Assembly: GCA_017406465.1 (NCBI GenBank) | Contig: JAFQYM010000064.1 | Coordinates: forward strand, 44,803 to 108,802 | Length of the DNA stretch: 64,000 nt | Origin: Kiritimatiellia bacterium | Lineage (GTDB): Bacteria; Verrucomicrobiota; Kiritimatiellia; RFP12; UBA1067 | Reading direction: 5' to 3' | Shown: in pieces, positions 1-7,629 of the stretch | How the letters are laid out: the number at the start of each line of letters is the position of its first letter | Numbering within the stretch: position 1 is the first letter of the stretch | Program-made: the position numbers and the translations under genes | The notes under the pieces: model-generated | Told to the model about the DNA's origin: nothing | The model's input: only the letters and a program-made list of their open reading frames with translations | The model's database searches: none

Positions 1-301
1 CCTTTCCGATGATGATGCGGACGCCAGACGACTTTATGAAAGCGGGCTCGTATGGATTTTCCCTGACGCTCGTCGTCGGGCCTGCCGAGACAACCGTCCA
101 GCCGTCCTCGCGCTTGACGCACACGGGCCCGCAATGGTAGAGCGCACCGTCGTGGAAGTCGACGGGGATATTCCCGCCGTCCGCGAAGAACTTGTGAAAC
201 TTGTCGCGCCCGGTGTGGACGATGCCGGAGATGCTAACGGAATCGCCCGCCTTCAGCGCGCGAACCTGCCTCTCGTCAAACGGATATCTAAGTTCTTTCA
301 T
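1..301 (-). CDS. Fumarate hydratase class I, beta subunit (partial, C-terminus beyond window)
   Basis: About 100 codons are present, read from an ATG towards the left edge. The translation begins MKELRYPFDERQVRALKAGD and contains a PTTSVRENPYE stretch and FIKSSGVRIIIGK. This pattern is typical of the beta (C-terminal) domain of the iron-sulfur fumarase/tartrate dehydratase family, which converts fumarate to malate together with a separate alpha chain. A matching alpha subunit gene lies near 18.5 kb on the same strand, so the enzyme is probably of the two-subunit type with unlinked genes. An extended -10 box lies 22 nt upstream of the start, and no Shine-Dalgarno sequence is evident. The L(+)-tartrate dehydratase subfamily cannot be excluded from this fragment. 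Confidence 0.8.
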   Translation of the reverse strand, partial: MKELRYPFDERQVRALKAGDSVSISGIVHTGRDKFHKFFADGGNIPVDFHDGALYHCGPVCVKREDGWTVVSAGPTTSVRENPYEPAFIKSSGVRIIIGK

Positions 302-323
302 CTGCGAATCTGTCTTGTCTGTG

Positions 324-332
324 ATTATATCA
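324..332 (-). promoter_or_regulatory. Extended -10 promoter of fumarase beta gene
   Basis: TGATATAAT on the minus strand, predicting a leader of about 16 nt. It is one member of the TGnTATAAT family seen throughout the host genes. Confidence 0.6.
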
Positions 333-370
333 TATTTTCGCCCGCATGCCCCCGGACTGGAATCGACATG

Positions 371-2860
371 TCACTTCAAAAAGCCGGACAGCCTGACGGC
401 ATCGCCTGGCTTCAGGGCGACACGCCGCAGTTCGGGGGAGGCCGGCATGTAGACGTCAAGGCTGCGAGCCGCGAAGGCGCCGTCGAGCGAAACCACAGAC
501 TGCCACTCTCCGTTTCCCCACGAAATATCGACTTTCACTCCGCCCGGCGCGCGGAGGCCCTTAATCGAACCATGTCTCCACGCCGCAGGCAGCGCCGGAA
601 GGATGCGCAGCGACGTCTCGTCGATGCCGAGCAGCATCTCCTGAACGGCAGCGGCGAAGCCATACGCGGCGTCGAGCTGGATGGGCGGGGTCGTGCCGTG
701 CAGCATCTCCAGCGTGACACCCATGCCGCGCCAGTCGTTGTGCCGAGTGAAGAGATTGGGGCCCGTGCAGCAGCGCAGAAGCAACTCAAGACACCCAAGC
801 GCCCGATCTCCCTCTCCGAGCCGCGCCCACACGCAGGCCATGTGCGCCAGACTCCATCCCGTCTGGTCCGGGAGTCCCGTCGCAAGCCGCGCCTCTGTCG
901 CCTTCTTCGCGGCCGCGAAGAGCGCGGCGTCGCGGTGGGGCGCGATCTCGCGCCCGGGAAAGAGCGGATAGAGATGCGAGAGATGCCGGTGGTGGTCGTT
1001 GTCGCCAAAACGCGGGTCGAGCCATTCGCAAAGAGCGCCGCGCTCGTTTGTTCTGTAGGGCGGAAGTTTCGCGAGCATCTTGCGCCAGCGCGCGGTCTGC
1101 GCGTCGTCGATTCCGAGCTCCGCTGCGGCGGCAAGCGCATGATTCAGAAGTTCGCGCACGAGCGCGATCTCCATTGTCGGATCGACGCAGACATCGATCT
1201 TTGCGCCGCCTTCTACGACGGGCGAATTCTCGGGAGAGACAGCGGGCGCGGCGTGGAGAAGCCCGTCGGAGCCTTCATGGAGAAAGTCCTCGTAGAAAAG
1301 CGCCGTCTCGCGCAGAAACGGCCATGCGCGGTCGCGAAGAAACGCGCGATCCCCCGTCCAGAGCCAGTAGTCCCAGTGGAACGAGGCTATCCACGCGCCC
1401 GCGCCGGTCCAGTATACGCAGTGTGGCTGGAAATCTCCCTTGAGTCCGCCGCGATCGCCCATGTAGAGCGGCAGGACGAACCCGCGGCAGCCCCAGAGCC
1501 GCCGCGCGTTCATGCGGAAGTCTTCCTTCCAGCGGTCGAGCAAATCGAAGAGCGGCAGCAGCGTCTCGGGCATTCCGCCGCGGAGCGCCTGCCAGTACAT
1601 CATGGCGACGTTCTCGTCGAGAAAATACGTCGCTCCCCATGCCGGCGAATAGTCGCCGTTCCAGACGCCCTGGAGGTTCGCGGGGCGCGCGCAGCCGAAA
1701 CCGGAGGACGAGAGGAGAAGGTAGCGCCCGAAGTCCGCCATCTTCTCGACGAGCCGCGCGTCGGGCGCCTTCGCGTAGGCGTCGAGAAGAAGGCGCTCGT
1801 TCGATTCGCGCGGCGCATCCGCCGCGCCGAGGGAGAACGTCGTCTCGCGGAAGCGCTTCGAGAACTCCGCAGAGTGGCCGGCGAGAAGCGCGTCGAACGA
1901 CCGTCCGTCGCAAAGCGGCGCAAGAGACGCCTCGAAGTCGGCGAACGAGATCGCGCTGTCCCTTACGTCTACGAGAAGGACGAGCTCGTGCGCCGCTTCG
2001 ACGCGGAGCGACGGAACCTTCCCCTTCACCCCCTCGGCTTTCGCGACTTTGCCGTCAGTCGAGAGAATGCGCGCCATGCCGCAAAAGGAGAGACCGTCCG
2101 GCGTCTTCACGGTGGAAAGAACCGACCGTGCGCCCGCCTCGGCGGAGAAGTCATCCCATCCGCCATATTCCGGGAAGTCGATCAGGTCGTGGCGCGGCAG
2201 GGACACCTCGGCGGAGAACGGCCTGCCGTCGCGTCGGACGCGCATTACGAAAGGACCGCCCGCGCCATTCGCGCAGCTGACGAACGAAGTGCGCTCCCAA
2301 TCTCCGCCGTCGTCGGTCCAGCGCACAGTGCAGACGCCGCGCGACATGTCGAGTTCGCGCGCGTAATCGCAGAAGACACCGTCGGTCCCGCAGCGGAGGC
2401 GCAGATCGAACGCCGGGAAGAACTTGCCTGTCGCGCTCTTGTAGCCGGACGCCTTCAGCGCGTCGGGATAGAGCCGGTTCGCCTCGGCGAAGCGTCCTTC
2501 GGCGAGAAGCGCGCGCACCTTTGGGAGAAGGCCCGAGAGATCGGGCATCTCGCCGCGGCTCGCCCAGTTGTAGAGCGCCTCGTGGTTGAACGTGACGCGC
2601 TCGTCGGAAGCGCGGCCGTGGACAAGCGCTCCGAGGCGTCCGTTCCCGAGCGGCGTCGCCTCGCGCCAGTCGCGCGCGGGAAGCGCCTGAAGCAGGACCT
2701 CGTCGGAGCGCGGCTCGGAGAGCGCATGGGCGACAGCCGCCGCAACATTATTTCTTGCATCAGACAACTCGTCATCCCGATTTTGAGGCGGCTTGCCAAA
2801 CGCCTGCACAAATACAAGCAGAAGCAGGATGACTATCGTTCGTTTAATTGCGGCTTTCAT
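371..2860 (-). CDS. Secreted GH95-family glycosidase (alpha-L-fucosidase-like)
   Basis: An 829-residue protein with an N-terminal signal peptide (MKAAIKRT followed by a hydrophobic run), so it acts outside the cytoplasm. The fold is the GH95 (alpha/alpha)6 barrel family that releases alpha-1,2-linked L-fucose or L-galactose from glycans. The region GVWNGDYSPAWG near residue 400, SPENSP near 543 (putative general acid Glu) and PPIQLDAAYG near 729 (conserved Asp) follow the family pattern. Where most members have NxN in the catalytic centre this protein has DEN (about residue 416), which may alter activity or substrate. I prefer the internal ATG to a GTG four codons upstream because it gives a canonical signal peptide. 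An extended -10 box lies about 65 nt upstream. The gene stands alone between the fumarase beta and SDR genes. Confidence 0.85.
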   Translation of the reverse strand: MKAAIKRTIVILLLLVFVQAFGKPPQNRDDELSDARNNVAAAVAHALSEPRSDEVLLQALPARDWREATPLGNGRLGALVHGRASDERVTFNHEALYNWASRGEMPDLSGLLPKVRALLAEGRFAEANRLYPDALKASGYKSATGKFFPAFDLRLRCGTDGVFCDYARELDMSRGVCTVRWTDDGGDWERTSFVSCANGAGGPFVMRVRRDGRPFSAEVSLPRHDLIDFPEYGGWDDFSAEAGARSVLSTVKTPDGLSFCGMARILSTDGKVAKAEGVKGKVPSLRVEAAHELVLLVDVRDSAISFADFEASLAPLCDGRSFDALLAGHSAEFSKRFRETTFSLGAADAPRESNERLLLDAYAKAPDARLVEKMADFGRYLLLSSSGFGCARPANLQGVWNGDYSPAWGATYFLDENVAMMYWQALRGGMPETLLPLFDLLDRWKEDFRMNARRLWGCRGFVLPLYMGDRGGLKGDFQPHCVYWTGAGAWIASFHWDYWLWTGDRAFLRDRAWPFLRETALFYEDFLHEGSDGLLHAAPAVSPENSPVVEGGAKIDVCVDPTMEIALVRELLNHALAAAAELGIDDAQTARWRKMLAKLPPYRTNERGALCEWLDPRFGDNDHHRHLSHLYPLFPGREIAPHRDAALFAAAKKATEARLATGLPDQTGWSLAHMACVWARLGEGDRALGCLELLLRCCTGPNLFTRHNDWRGMGVTLEMLHGTTPPIQLDAAYGFAAAVQEMLLGIDETSLRILPALPAAWRHGSIKGLRAPGGVKVDISWGNGEWQSVVSLDGAFAARSLDVYMPASPELRRVALKPGDAVRLSGFLK

Positions 2861-2924
2861 GGCGCCAGGCACTTTTGGCCTACTTGGGTTCAGCCCTCAT
2901 GGATGCGTGTTCCTTATGCGCTGT

Positions 2925-2933
2925 ATTATATCA
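2925..2933 (-). promoter_or_regulatory. Extended -10 promoter of GH95 gene
   Basis: TGATATAAT on the minus strand. It predicts a leader of about 55 nt before the GH95 ATG. Confidence 0.55.
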
Positions 2934-2976
2934 CAAATCCCCCGACCATGTAGGGGCGTAAAGTAGGCAGAGAAGT

Positions 2977-3615
2977 TTACAAGAGCGATTGCCCGCCATC
3001 GACTGGGATGATGCAGCCGGTTGTGGCGTTCGCCTCGAGAAGAAAGACGACTGCGCGGGCGACATCTTCAAGACGAGGCCTCCCAAGCGGCATCTCGCCC
3101 GCCTTCTCGCTCACGCCCTCCGGAGCAAGCACTGGGCCGGGAGCGACGGCATTCACTCGAATCGTATCGGCAAAAAGCGCCGCGGATTTCACGGTGTTCT
3201 CAAGAAGCTCGCGCTTCGACTTTTCGTATGCATCGCGCGGCTCAATCTCGCCAAGCACGCGGCAGTCGAGAATGTTCACGACAGCGCCACGCCCAGTCTC
3301 CCGCCCCGACATCAAAGTCGTGAGCTTGCGCGACGCCTCAAAATTAACTGCCTCAAGCGTCGCATCGTCGCCTACGAAAAGCGCCGCATTGTTGACGAGC
3401 GCGTCAGGCGGGTTGCCTCCAAGCATCCGCAGACACGCAGAATAGAGCTTTGCCGCGCCCAGCGGTTCCGCAAGGTCAGCGACGATGTCGGCGCCTGCGT
3501 CTGCGCGGTGGGAACTCGTTATGACACGCCATCCGTCTGCGCGCAAGGCGTCGGAAATCGCCTTGCCGATGCGCTTCGTACCGCCAGTCACAAGCACTGT
3601 CCGTTCGCCGCGCAT
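2977..3615 (-). CDS. Short-chain dehydrogenase/reductase (FolM/pteridine reductase-like)
   Basis: A 212-residue classical SDR. It has the cofactor motif TGGTKRIG near the N-terminus, NNAA in the middle, a YEKSK catalytic Tyr/Lys pair, and a C-terminal PVDGGQ. The TGGxKRIG variant with Arg is common in NADPH-dependent dihydromonapterin/pteridine reductases, so a role in pterin reduction is plausible but not proven. The ATG used lies just after the aminotransferase stop (8 nt). Longer readings of this frame overlap the aminotransferase and are not credible. It is the last gene of a flavodiiron-aminotransferase-SDR run. Confidence 0.75.
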   Translation of the reverse strand: MRGERTVLVTGGTKRIGKAISDALRADGWRVITSSHRADAGADIVADLAEPLGAAKLYSACLRMLGGNPPDALVNNAALFVGDDATLEAVNFEASRKLTTLMSGRETGRGAVVNILDCRVLGEIEPRDAYEKSKRELLENTVKSAALFADTIRVNAVAPGPVLAPEGVSEKAGEMPLGRPRLEDVARAVVFLLEANATTGCIIPVDGGQSLL

Positions 3616-3623
3616 GCCGTCAC

Positions 3624-4820
3624 CTACGAAATAGACTTCAGCATCTTCGCGATGCGCGACGCCGCGAGCTTGATCTTGTCGAGCGACGTCGCGTAGGACA
3701 TGCGAACGAACCCGGCGCCGCACGCGCCGAACGCGGTGCCCGGAACGCAGGCAACGCCAAACTCCTTGAGGAGCTTCAACGCGAACTCCTCGTCGGTAAG
3801 CCCAGTAGAGCGCACGTCGACGAAAAGGTAGAACGCGCCCTTCGGCATAAGGGTCTTGAGCCCCATGTCGTTAAGCACTGGAACAAGCCAGTCGCGGCGC
3901 TTCTTGTATTCTCGGCGCATGCGATCAACGTCCTTGTCGCCAAAGTTCATCGCCTCGACTCCCGCTGCCTGCGCGAGCGTCGGCGCGGACATTATGCCGT
4001 ACTGGTGAATCTTCATCATCGCGTCGATGACGTCGGTAGGCCCGCATGCATAGCCGAGGCGGTAGCCGGTCATCGCCCACGATTTCGAAAAGCCGTTCAA
4101 CAAAATCACGCGATCGCGGTATTCAGGAAACGCCGCAAACGAAGGCAATGTCCCGTTTGTCCTGGATGTCCCGTCCGTCCCGTCCTCTACATCGTAGTTA
4201 AGCTCCGAGTAAACCTCGTCCGCGAGAAGAATTATGTCGTGCCTTTCGCAGAAGTCGAGGATCGCCGCCATGTCGCCATGCGAAAGCGTCGCGCCAGTCG
4301 GGTTGCAGGGGAAGTTCAGGAGCATCGCCTTAGTCTTCGGCGTGACCTTCTTCTCGAGTTCTTCGACTGTAAGGCGGAACTCGTCCTCCACGCGCGTCTC
4401 GACGCAGACGGGAACTGCATGGGCAAGTCGGATCGTCGGCGCATACGACACGAAGCACGGTTCGTGGTAGAGCACTTCGTCGCCAGGCGAGCAGATGGCG
4501 CGTATCGCAAGGTCTATCGCCTCGGAAACGCCCACCGTCGCAAGCACCTCGCACTTCCAGTCGAACTTCGCGCAGAAGCGGCGGTCGAGGTAGCGGCATA
4601 TCGCCTGCCTCAGTTCGGGCGTTCCGAGATTTGAGGTGTAGTGAGTGCCGCCGTTTTCGAGACAGGTGACCGCAGCGCGGGAAATATGCCAGGGCGTGTC
4701 GAAGTCAGGCTCGCCTACACCGAGGGACACGATGTCCTTCGACTGGGCGACGATGTCGAAGAACTTCCTTATCCCGCTCTTCGGCAGCGCTGCGACGTGC
4801 TCTGCGACCCTGTTTCTCAT
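3624..4820 (-). CDS. PLP-dependent class I/II aminotransferase
   Basis: A 398-residue fold-type I aminotransferase of the aspartate/aromatic aminotransferase superfamily. It has GVGEPDFDTP at the N-terminus, NFPCNPTGA, ADEVYSELNYD, the Schiff-base lysine in NGFSKSWAMTGYR, and a C-terminal arginine region. The start MRNRVAEHV lies 20 nt after the flavodiiron stop; in-frame codons upstream of it only mirror the flavodiiron gene. A Gly/Thr/Asp-rich segment (VEDGTDGTSRTNGT) interrupts the otherwise conserved region after the SELNYD motif. It is encoded by imperfect repeats of GGGAC(G/A) units and looks like an in-frame microsatellite insertion. The substrate cannot be assigned from sequence. Confidence 0.85.
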   Translation of the reverse strand: MRNRVAEHVAALPKSGIRKFFDIVAQSKDIVSLGVGEPDFDTPWHISRAAVTCLENGGTHYTSNLGTPELRQAICRYLDRRFCAKFDWKCEVLATVGVSEAIDLAIRAICSPGDEVLYHEPCFVSYAPTIRLAHAVPVCVETRVEDEFRLTVEELEKKVTPKTKAMLLNFPCNPTGATLSHGDMAAILDFCERHDIILLADEVYSELNYDVEDGTDGTSRTNGTLPSFAAFPEYRDRVILLNGFSKSWAMTGYRLGYACGPTDVIDAMMKIHQYGIMSAPTLAQAAGVEAMNFGDKDVDRMRREYKKRRDWLVPVLNDMGLKTLMPKGAFYLFVDVRSTGLTDEEFALKLLKEFGVACVPGTAFGACGAGFVRMSYATSLDKIKLAASRIAKMLKSIS

Positions 4821-4840
4821 CTCGCGTGCTGCGGCTAATC

Positions 4841-6001
4841 CTACTTCAGTATTTCGTCGGCAAGCTTCTCGAGCTGCGCGACGGTGTCGTCCGTCATCGC
4901 GCCCTTCACCGTGACGGTCGCCTCGCAGAACGAGAGCCCCTTCGCGGCAGCGAGAAGGTCCTTCATGCCCTTCGCGGCCATCGGGCCCCACGAGCCGTTC
5001 TCGATGAAACCGACCTTGCGGTTCTGGTAGTTGCGCCGAAGGAGATGGCGGATGTACTCCTCCATCTTCGGGAAGACTCCGGTGTTGTAAGTCGTCGTCG
5101 CGAGGACAAGACGCCCGTAGCGGAAGCCGTCCTCGATCGTCTCGTACATGTCGTCGCGAGCGAGATCGGCGCAGGCGACCTTGGGGCAGCCCTTCGCCTT
5201 CAGGATCTCGTAGAACTTCTCGACGACGGCCTTGGTATGGCCGTAGACAGAGGTGTACGCGACGCACACGCCCTCGGTCTCGACGCCGTAGGAGCTCCAC
5301 GTCTGATACTGCTTGATGACATGGGCGATTTCCTCAGGCGTCTGGAGCACAGGACCGTGAAGCGGGCAGATGCGCGCGATGTCGAGCGTCGCCGCCTTCT
5401 TGAGAAGCGCCTGCACCTGCATGCCGAACTTGCCGACGATGCCGAAGTAGTAGCGACGCGCCTCGCAGTCCCATCCCTCGGGATCAACCTTGTCGTTCGC
5501 GCCAAACTTGCCGAAGCCGTCGGCGGAGAAAAGCGTCTTCGTCGCCGAGTCGTAGCTGACGACGACTTCAGGCCAGTGCACCATCGGAGCGCCGACGAAC
5601 GCAAGGGTGCGCCCGCCTAGGTCGAGCGTGTCGCCTTCTTTCACGACGACGCGACGGTCTGCAAAATCGGTGCCGAAGTAGTTCTTCATGATCGCGAACG
5701 CCGGCATGGAAGAGACGATCTTCGCATTCGGGTACGCCTCTGCAAAACGCGCGATGTTCGAGGAGTGGTCGGGCTCCATGTGGTGGACGACGAGATAGTC
5801 GACCTTGTCGGTCGCGGCTGCGACGTTCTTAAGCCACTCGTCGCCAAAGCGCGCGTCGACCGTGTCCATCACGGCGATCTTCTCGCCCTTGACTACGTAG
5901 GAATTGTAGGCCATGCCGAGCGGAACCTCGAACTGGCCTTCGAAAAGGTCGATGTCATGATCGTTGACGCCGACATAGAGAATGTCATCGGTAATCTTCA
6001 T
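4841..6001 (-). CDS. Flavodiiron protein (O2/NO reductase)
   Basis: A 386-residue protein with an N-terminal metallo-beta-lactamase-like diiron domain. The ligand motif HHMEPDH is near residues 79-85, with HWPE, SADGFGKFG and PLHGPV as the other ligand regions. A C-terminal flavodoxin-like domain starts around residue 250 (YTSVYGHTK, then TTTYNTGVFP). Such proteins reduce oxygen to water or NO to N2O in anaerobes, taking electrons from rubredoxin, which is not seen here. The length is normal for the two-domain class A type. The -10 box sits only 9 nt before the ATG, predicting a 5' leader of about 3 nt. Confidence 0.93.
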   Translation of the reverse strand: MKITDDILYVGVNDHDIDLFEGQFEVPLGMAYNSYVVKGEKIAVMDTVDARFGDEWLKNVAAATDKVDYLVVHHMEPDHSSNIARFAEAYPNAKIVSSMPAFAIMKNYFGTDFADRRVVVKEGDTLDLGGRTLAFVGAPMVHWPEVVVSYDSATKTLFSADGFGKFGANDKVDPEGWDCEARRYYFGIVGKFGMQVQALLKKAATLDIARICPLHGPVLQTPEEIAHVIKQYQTWSSYGVETEGVCVAYTSVYGHTKAVVEKFYEILKAKGCPKVACADLARDDMYETIEDGFRYGRLVLATTTYNTGVFPKMEEYIRHLLRRNYQNRKVGFIENGSWGPMAAKGMKDLLAAAKGLSFCEATVTVKGAMTDDTVAQLEKLADEILK

Positions 6002-6010
6002 AGTTGGAAT

Positions 6011-6019
6011 ATTATATCA
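6011..6019 (-). promoter_or_regulatory. Extended -10 promoter, near-leaderless, flavodiiron gene
   Basis: TGATATAAT on the minus strand, followed by 9 nt and the ATG. Transcription should start about 3 nt before the start codon. Confidence 0.65.
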
Positions 6020-6062
6020 TATAATTCGGCGTCGGCGGCTACTTGAAAGCATCGGCAGAGTA

Positions 6063-6071
6063 TGGTATACT
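6063..6071 (+). promoter_or_regulatory. Extended -10 promoter of tRNA-Val(CAC)
   Basis: TGGTATACT, 18 nt before the tRNA 5' end. Confidence 0.6.
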
Positions 6072-6089
6072 ATCCGCGTTTTTCACCCC

Positions 6090-6163
6090 GGGCGATTAGC
6101 TCAGTTGGTTAGAGCATTACCTTCACACGGTAGGGGTCACTGGTCCGAGTCCAGTATCGCCCA
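6090..6163 (+). tRNA. tRNA-Val(CAC)
   Basis: A complete cloverleaf. The acceptor stem GGGCGAT pairs with ATCGCCC, the D arm contains AGCTCAGTTGG, the anticodon loop is TTCACAC with anticodon CAC (valine GUG codons), and the T arm has GGTCCGAGTCC. The CCA end is not encoded. Confidence 0.92.
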
Positions 6164-6216
6164 CCCTCCCAAGCGCAGGATTCCCTGCAAAGTCTGTCCT
6201 TTGAAAAAGTCTTTCT

Positions 6217-6665
6217 CCTGAAGCGGCGCGCGGCGAATAAGCCAGATTCTGTTCACACGCCTTGCGGCGTGCTCCGATCATTCCTCTATGCAATCAACCC
6301 GGAATCTCATGGCATCCTTTACGGCGCCAACCGAGCGGGCCGCCCGTTCGATCCCCTATTTGATCTTGCTCCGAGGAGGGTTTGCCCTGCGCGCGGCGTT
6401 TCAGCCGCGCCGGTGAGCTCTTACCTCACCTTTTCACCATTGCGGAGCTCGCTTGGTCGTTCGTTCCGTTCGGGCTTGCGCCCTTACTCACTCGCTCCCG
6501 CGCTCGGAATTTCTTCCTCTCTTCGCTGTCTATTCTCTGTGGCACTTTCCGTCGCGCACGATTGCCGTGCGCCCTCCGCCCTTGACGAGCGGATCCTCTG
6601 CCCTGCGGAGTCCGGACTTTCCTCTGCCTTGCGGCAGCGACCGGTCGCTCGCGCGCCGCTTCAGG
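6217..6665 (-). ncRNA. rnpB: RNase P RNA (bacterial type A), long P1 helix
   Basis: The minus strand carries the diagnostic 5' segment GAGGAAAGTCCGGACTCC... (read near 6,625-6,605) and the 3' element ending ACAGAATCTGGCTTA. The ends pair as a 20-bp perfect inverted repeat (6212-6231 with 6651-6670), making an unusually long P1 helix. The total of roughly 450 nt exceeds the common 350-400 nt. Part of the excess is an element (about 6442-6508) that is also found inside murE. The RNA processes tRNA 5' ends. It begins only a few bases after the zinc-ribbon gene stop on the same strand and may be cotranscribed. The exact termini are estimates. Confidence 0.88.
6442..6508. repeat. Small repeat element within rnpB (copy also in murE)
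   Basis: It begins GCGGAGCTCGC and ends with ACTCACTCGCTCCCGCGCTCG. The same two blocks flank a slightly shorter centre inside murE (24565-24617). The blocks match over 11 of 11 and about 19 of 21 bases. Complementary GGAGC/GCTCC ends allow a hairpin. Confidence 0.6.
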
Positions 6666-6673
6666 AGAAATTG

Positions 6674-7378
6674 TCAAATATCGCGATACAGGATGCGGCC
6701 GCACATCGTGCAGGCGACGAGACCCGCATTGTGGTCGACGAGTTGCGACACGCTCGGCGGCTGGACGAGATGACAACCATCGCACACGCCGTCGTGGGTG
6801 AGCGTGACGACAACCGGCCACCTCTTCGTGCGCAGACGCTCGTAGTAGAGCATGAAGCGCGGGTCCGTCACGAGCTTCGCCTTCTCGGCGCGCTCCTTCT
6901 GGGCCTCCGCGAGCTCGGCCGTCACCGCCGCGATGCGCTCGTCGATCTCGTCGCAAAACGCCTTGACGCCGCCAGCCTCCTGGTCGAACTTTGCCTGCGC
7001 GTCGGCAATCCTGGCCTCGGCCGAAGGAAGGTCGTCCATCGCGGCGAGCTGGCTGTTCTCCGTCGCCTCGAGGTCGTGGGAGACGAGGTCGATCTGGATC
7101 GAGTACTGCTGGTACTCCTTGTTCGACTTTAGCCCCATCTGGGTCGTCTTAAGCTGCTGAATCTTCTCCCTGAGCGCCTTCGCGTCTTCCTCGAAGCCCT
7201 TGACTCGCTGGTTGGCGAGCTCCTGATTCGTCTTCGCTGCCTGAAGATCGGCGGAAACGCCCGAAAGCCGCGCCGTTTCCTGTGCCTTGCGGCGGGGGAG
7301 GTCCTTCAACTCGAGCTCAAGCTCACGAATACGCCCGTCAACTTCCTGAAGATCAATAAGCGACTGAACAACGGTCAT
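6674..7378 (-). CDS. Coiled-coil zinc-ribbon protein (C4-type, DUF164/CdsZ family)
   Basis: A 234-residue protein. Residues from about 10 to 170 are charged, heptad-rich coiled coil, and the C-terminus carries a zinc ribbon with CDGC (about residues 198-201) and CTMC (about 224-227). This matches the DUF164/C4-type zinc-ribbon family, with members in most bacteria and a chaperone-like role described for the chlamydial relative CdsZ. It lies just upstream of rnpB, with its stop only a few bases before the RNA 5' end. The function here is not determined. Confidence 0.85.
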   Translation of the reverse strand: MTVVQSLIDLQEVDGRIRELELELKDLPRRKAQETARLSGVSADLQAAKTNQELANQRVKGFEEDAKALREKIQQLKTTQMGLKSNKEYQQYSIQIDLVSHDLEATENSQLAAMDDLPSAEARIADAQAKFDQEAGGVKAFCDEIDERIAAVTAELAEAQKERAEKAKLVTDPRFMLYYERLRTKRWPVVVTLTHDGVCDGCHLVQPPSVSQLVDHNAGLVACTMCGRILYRDI

Positions 7379-7411
7379 CTGTTTTCCCCTATCCCTAAGT
7401 TACTCGCCTGG

Positions 7412-7486
7412 GGCAGGAGACGGGACTCGAACCCGCAACCCACAGAATCACAATCTGTTGATCTAACCAATTGATCTACTCCCGCC
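7412..7486 (-). tRNA. tRNA-His(GTG)
   Basis: The minus strand folds with anticodon loop TTGTGAT (anticodon GTG). The extra G-1 opposite C73, a hallmark of tRNA-His, is visible as an 8-bp acceptor stem GGCGGGAG/CTCCTGCC. CCA is not encoded. It lies 4 nt downstream of tRNA-Thr and is transcribed with it. Confidence 0.92.
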
Positions 7487-7490
7487 ATCT

Positions 7491-7566
7491 TGGAGCCAGG
7501 TAAGGGACTCGAACCCCCGACCTGCTCATTACGAATGAGCCGCACTACCAACTGTGCTAACCTGGC
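7491..7566 (-). tRNA. tRNA-Thr(CGT)
   Basis: Acceptor stem GCCAGGT/ACCTGGC, anticodon loop TTCGTAA with anticodon CGT (threonine ACG), and an encoded CCA end. It is first in a two-tRNA transcript with tRNA-His. Confidence 0.92.
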
Positions 7567-7584
7567 CATGACTTGTGAGTAGAT

Positions 7585-7593
7585 AGTATATCA
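7585..7593 (-). promoter_or_regulatory. Extended -10 promoter of tRNA-Thr/tRNA-His pair
   Basis: TGATATACT on the minus strand, 18 nt before the tRNA-Thr 5' end. This is the same spacing as at the tRNA-Val(CAC) promoter. Confidence 0.6.
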
Positions 7594-7629
7594 AAACCCG
7601 TCCGCTGGCGTCAATAGCCCGCGAGTTTT

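Noticed and set aside
134..2953. A 939-codon plus-strand open frame
   Set aside because: It mirrors the GH95 gene on the other strand; composition is Arg/Ala-rich with no domain, a product of high G+C codon use.
3616..3723. Longer N-terminus for the SDR
   Set aside because: It would lie inside the aminotransferase gene and has no SDR-like sequence; the TGGTKRIG motif sits normally after the internal ATG.
4821..5300. Longer N-terminus for the aminotransferase
   Set aside because: These codons are an out-of-frame copy of the flavodiiron gene.
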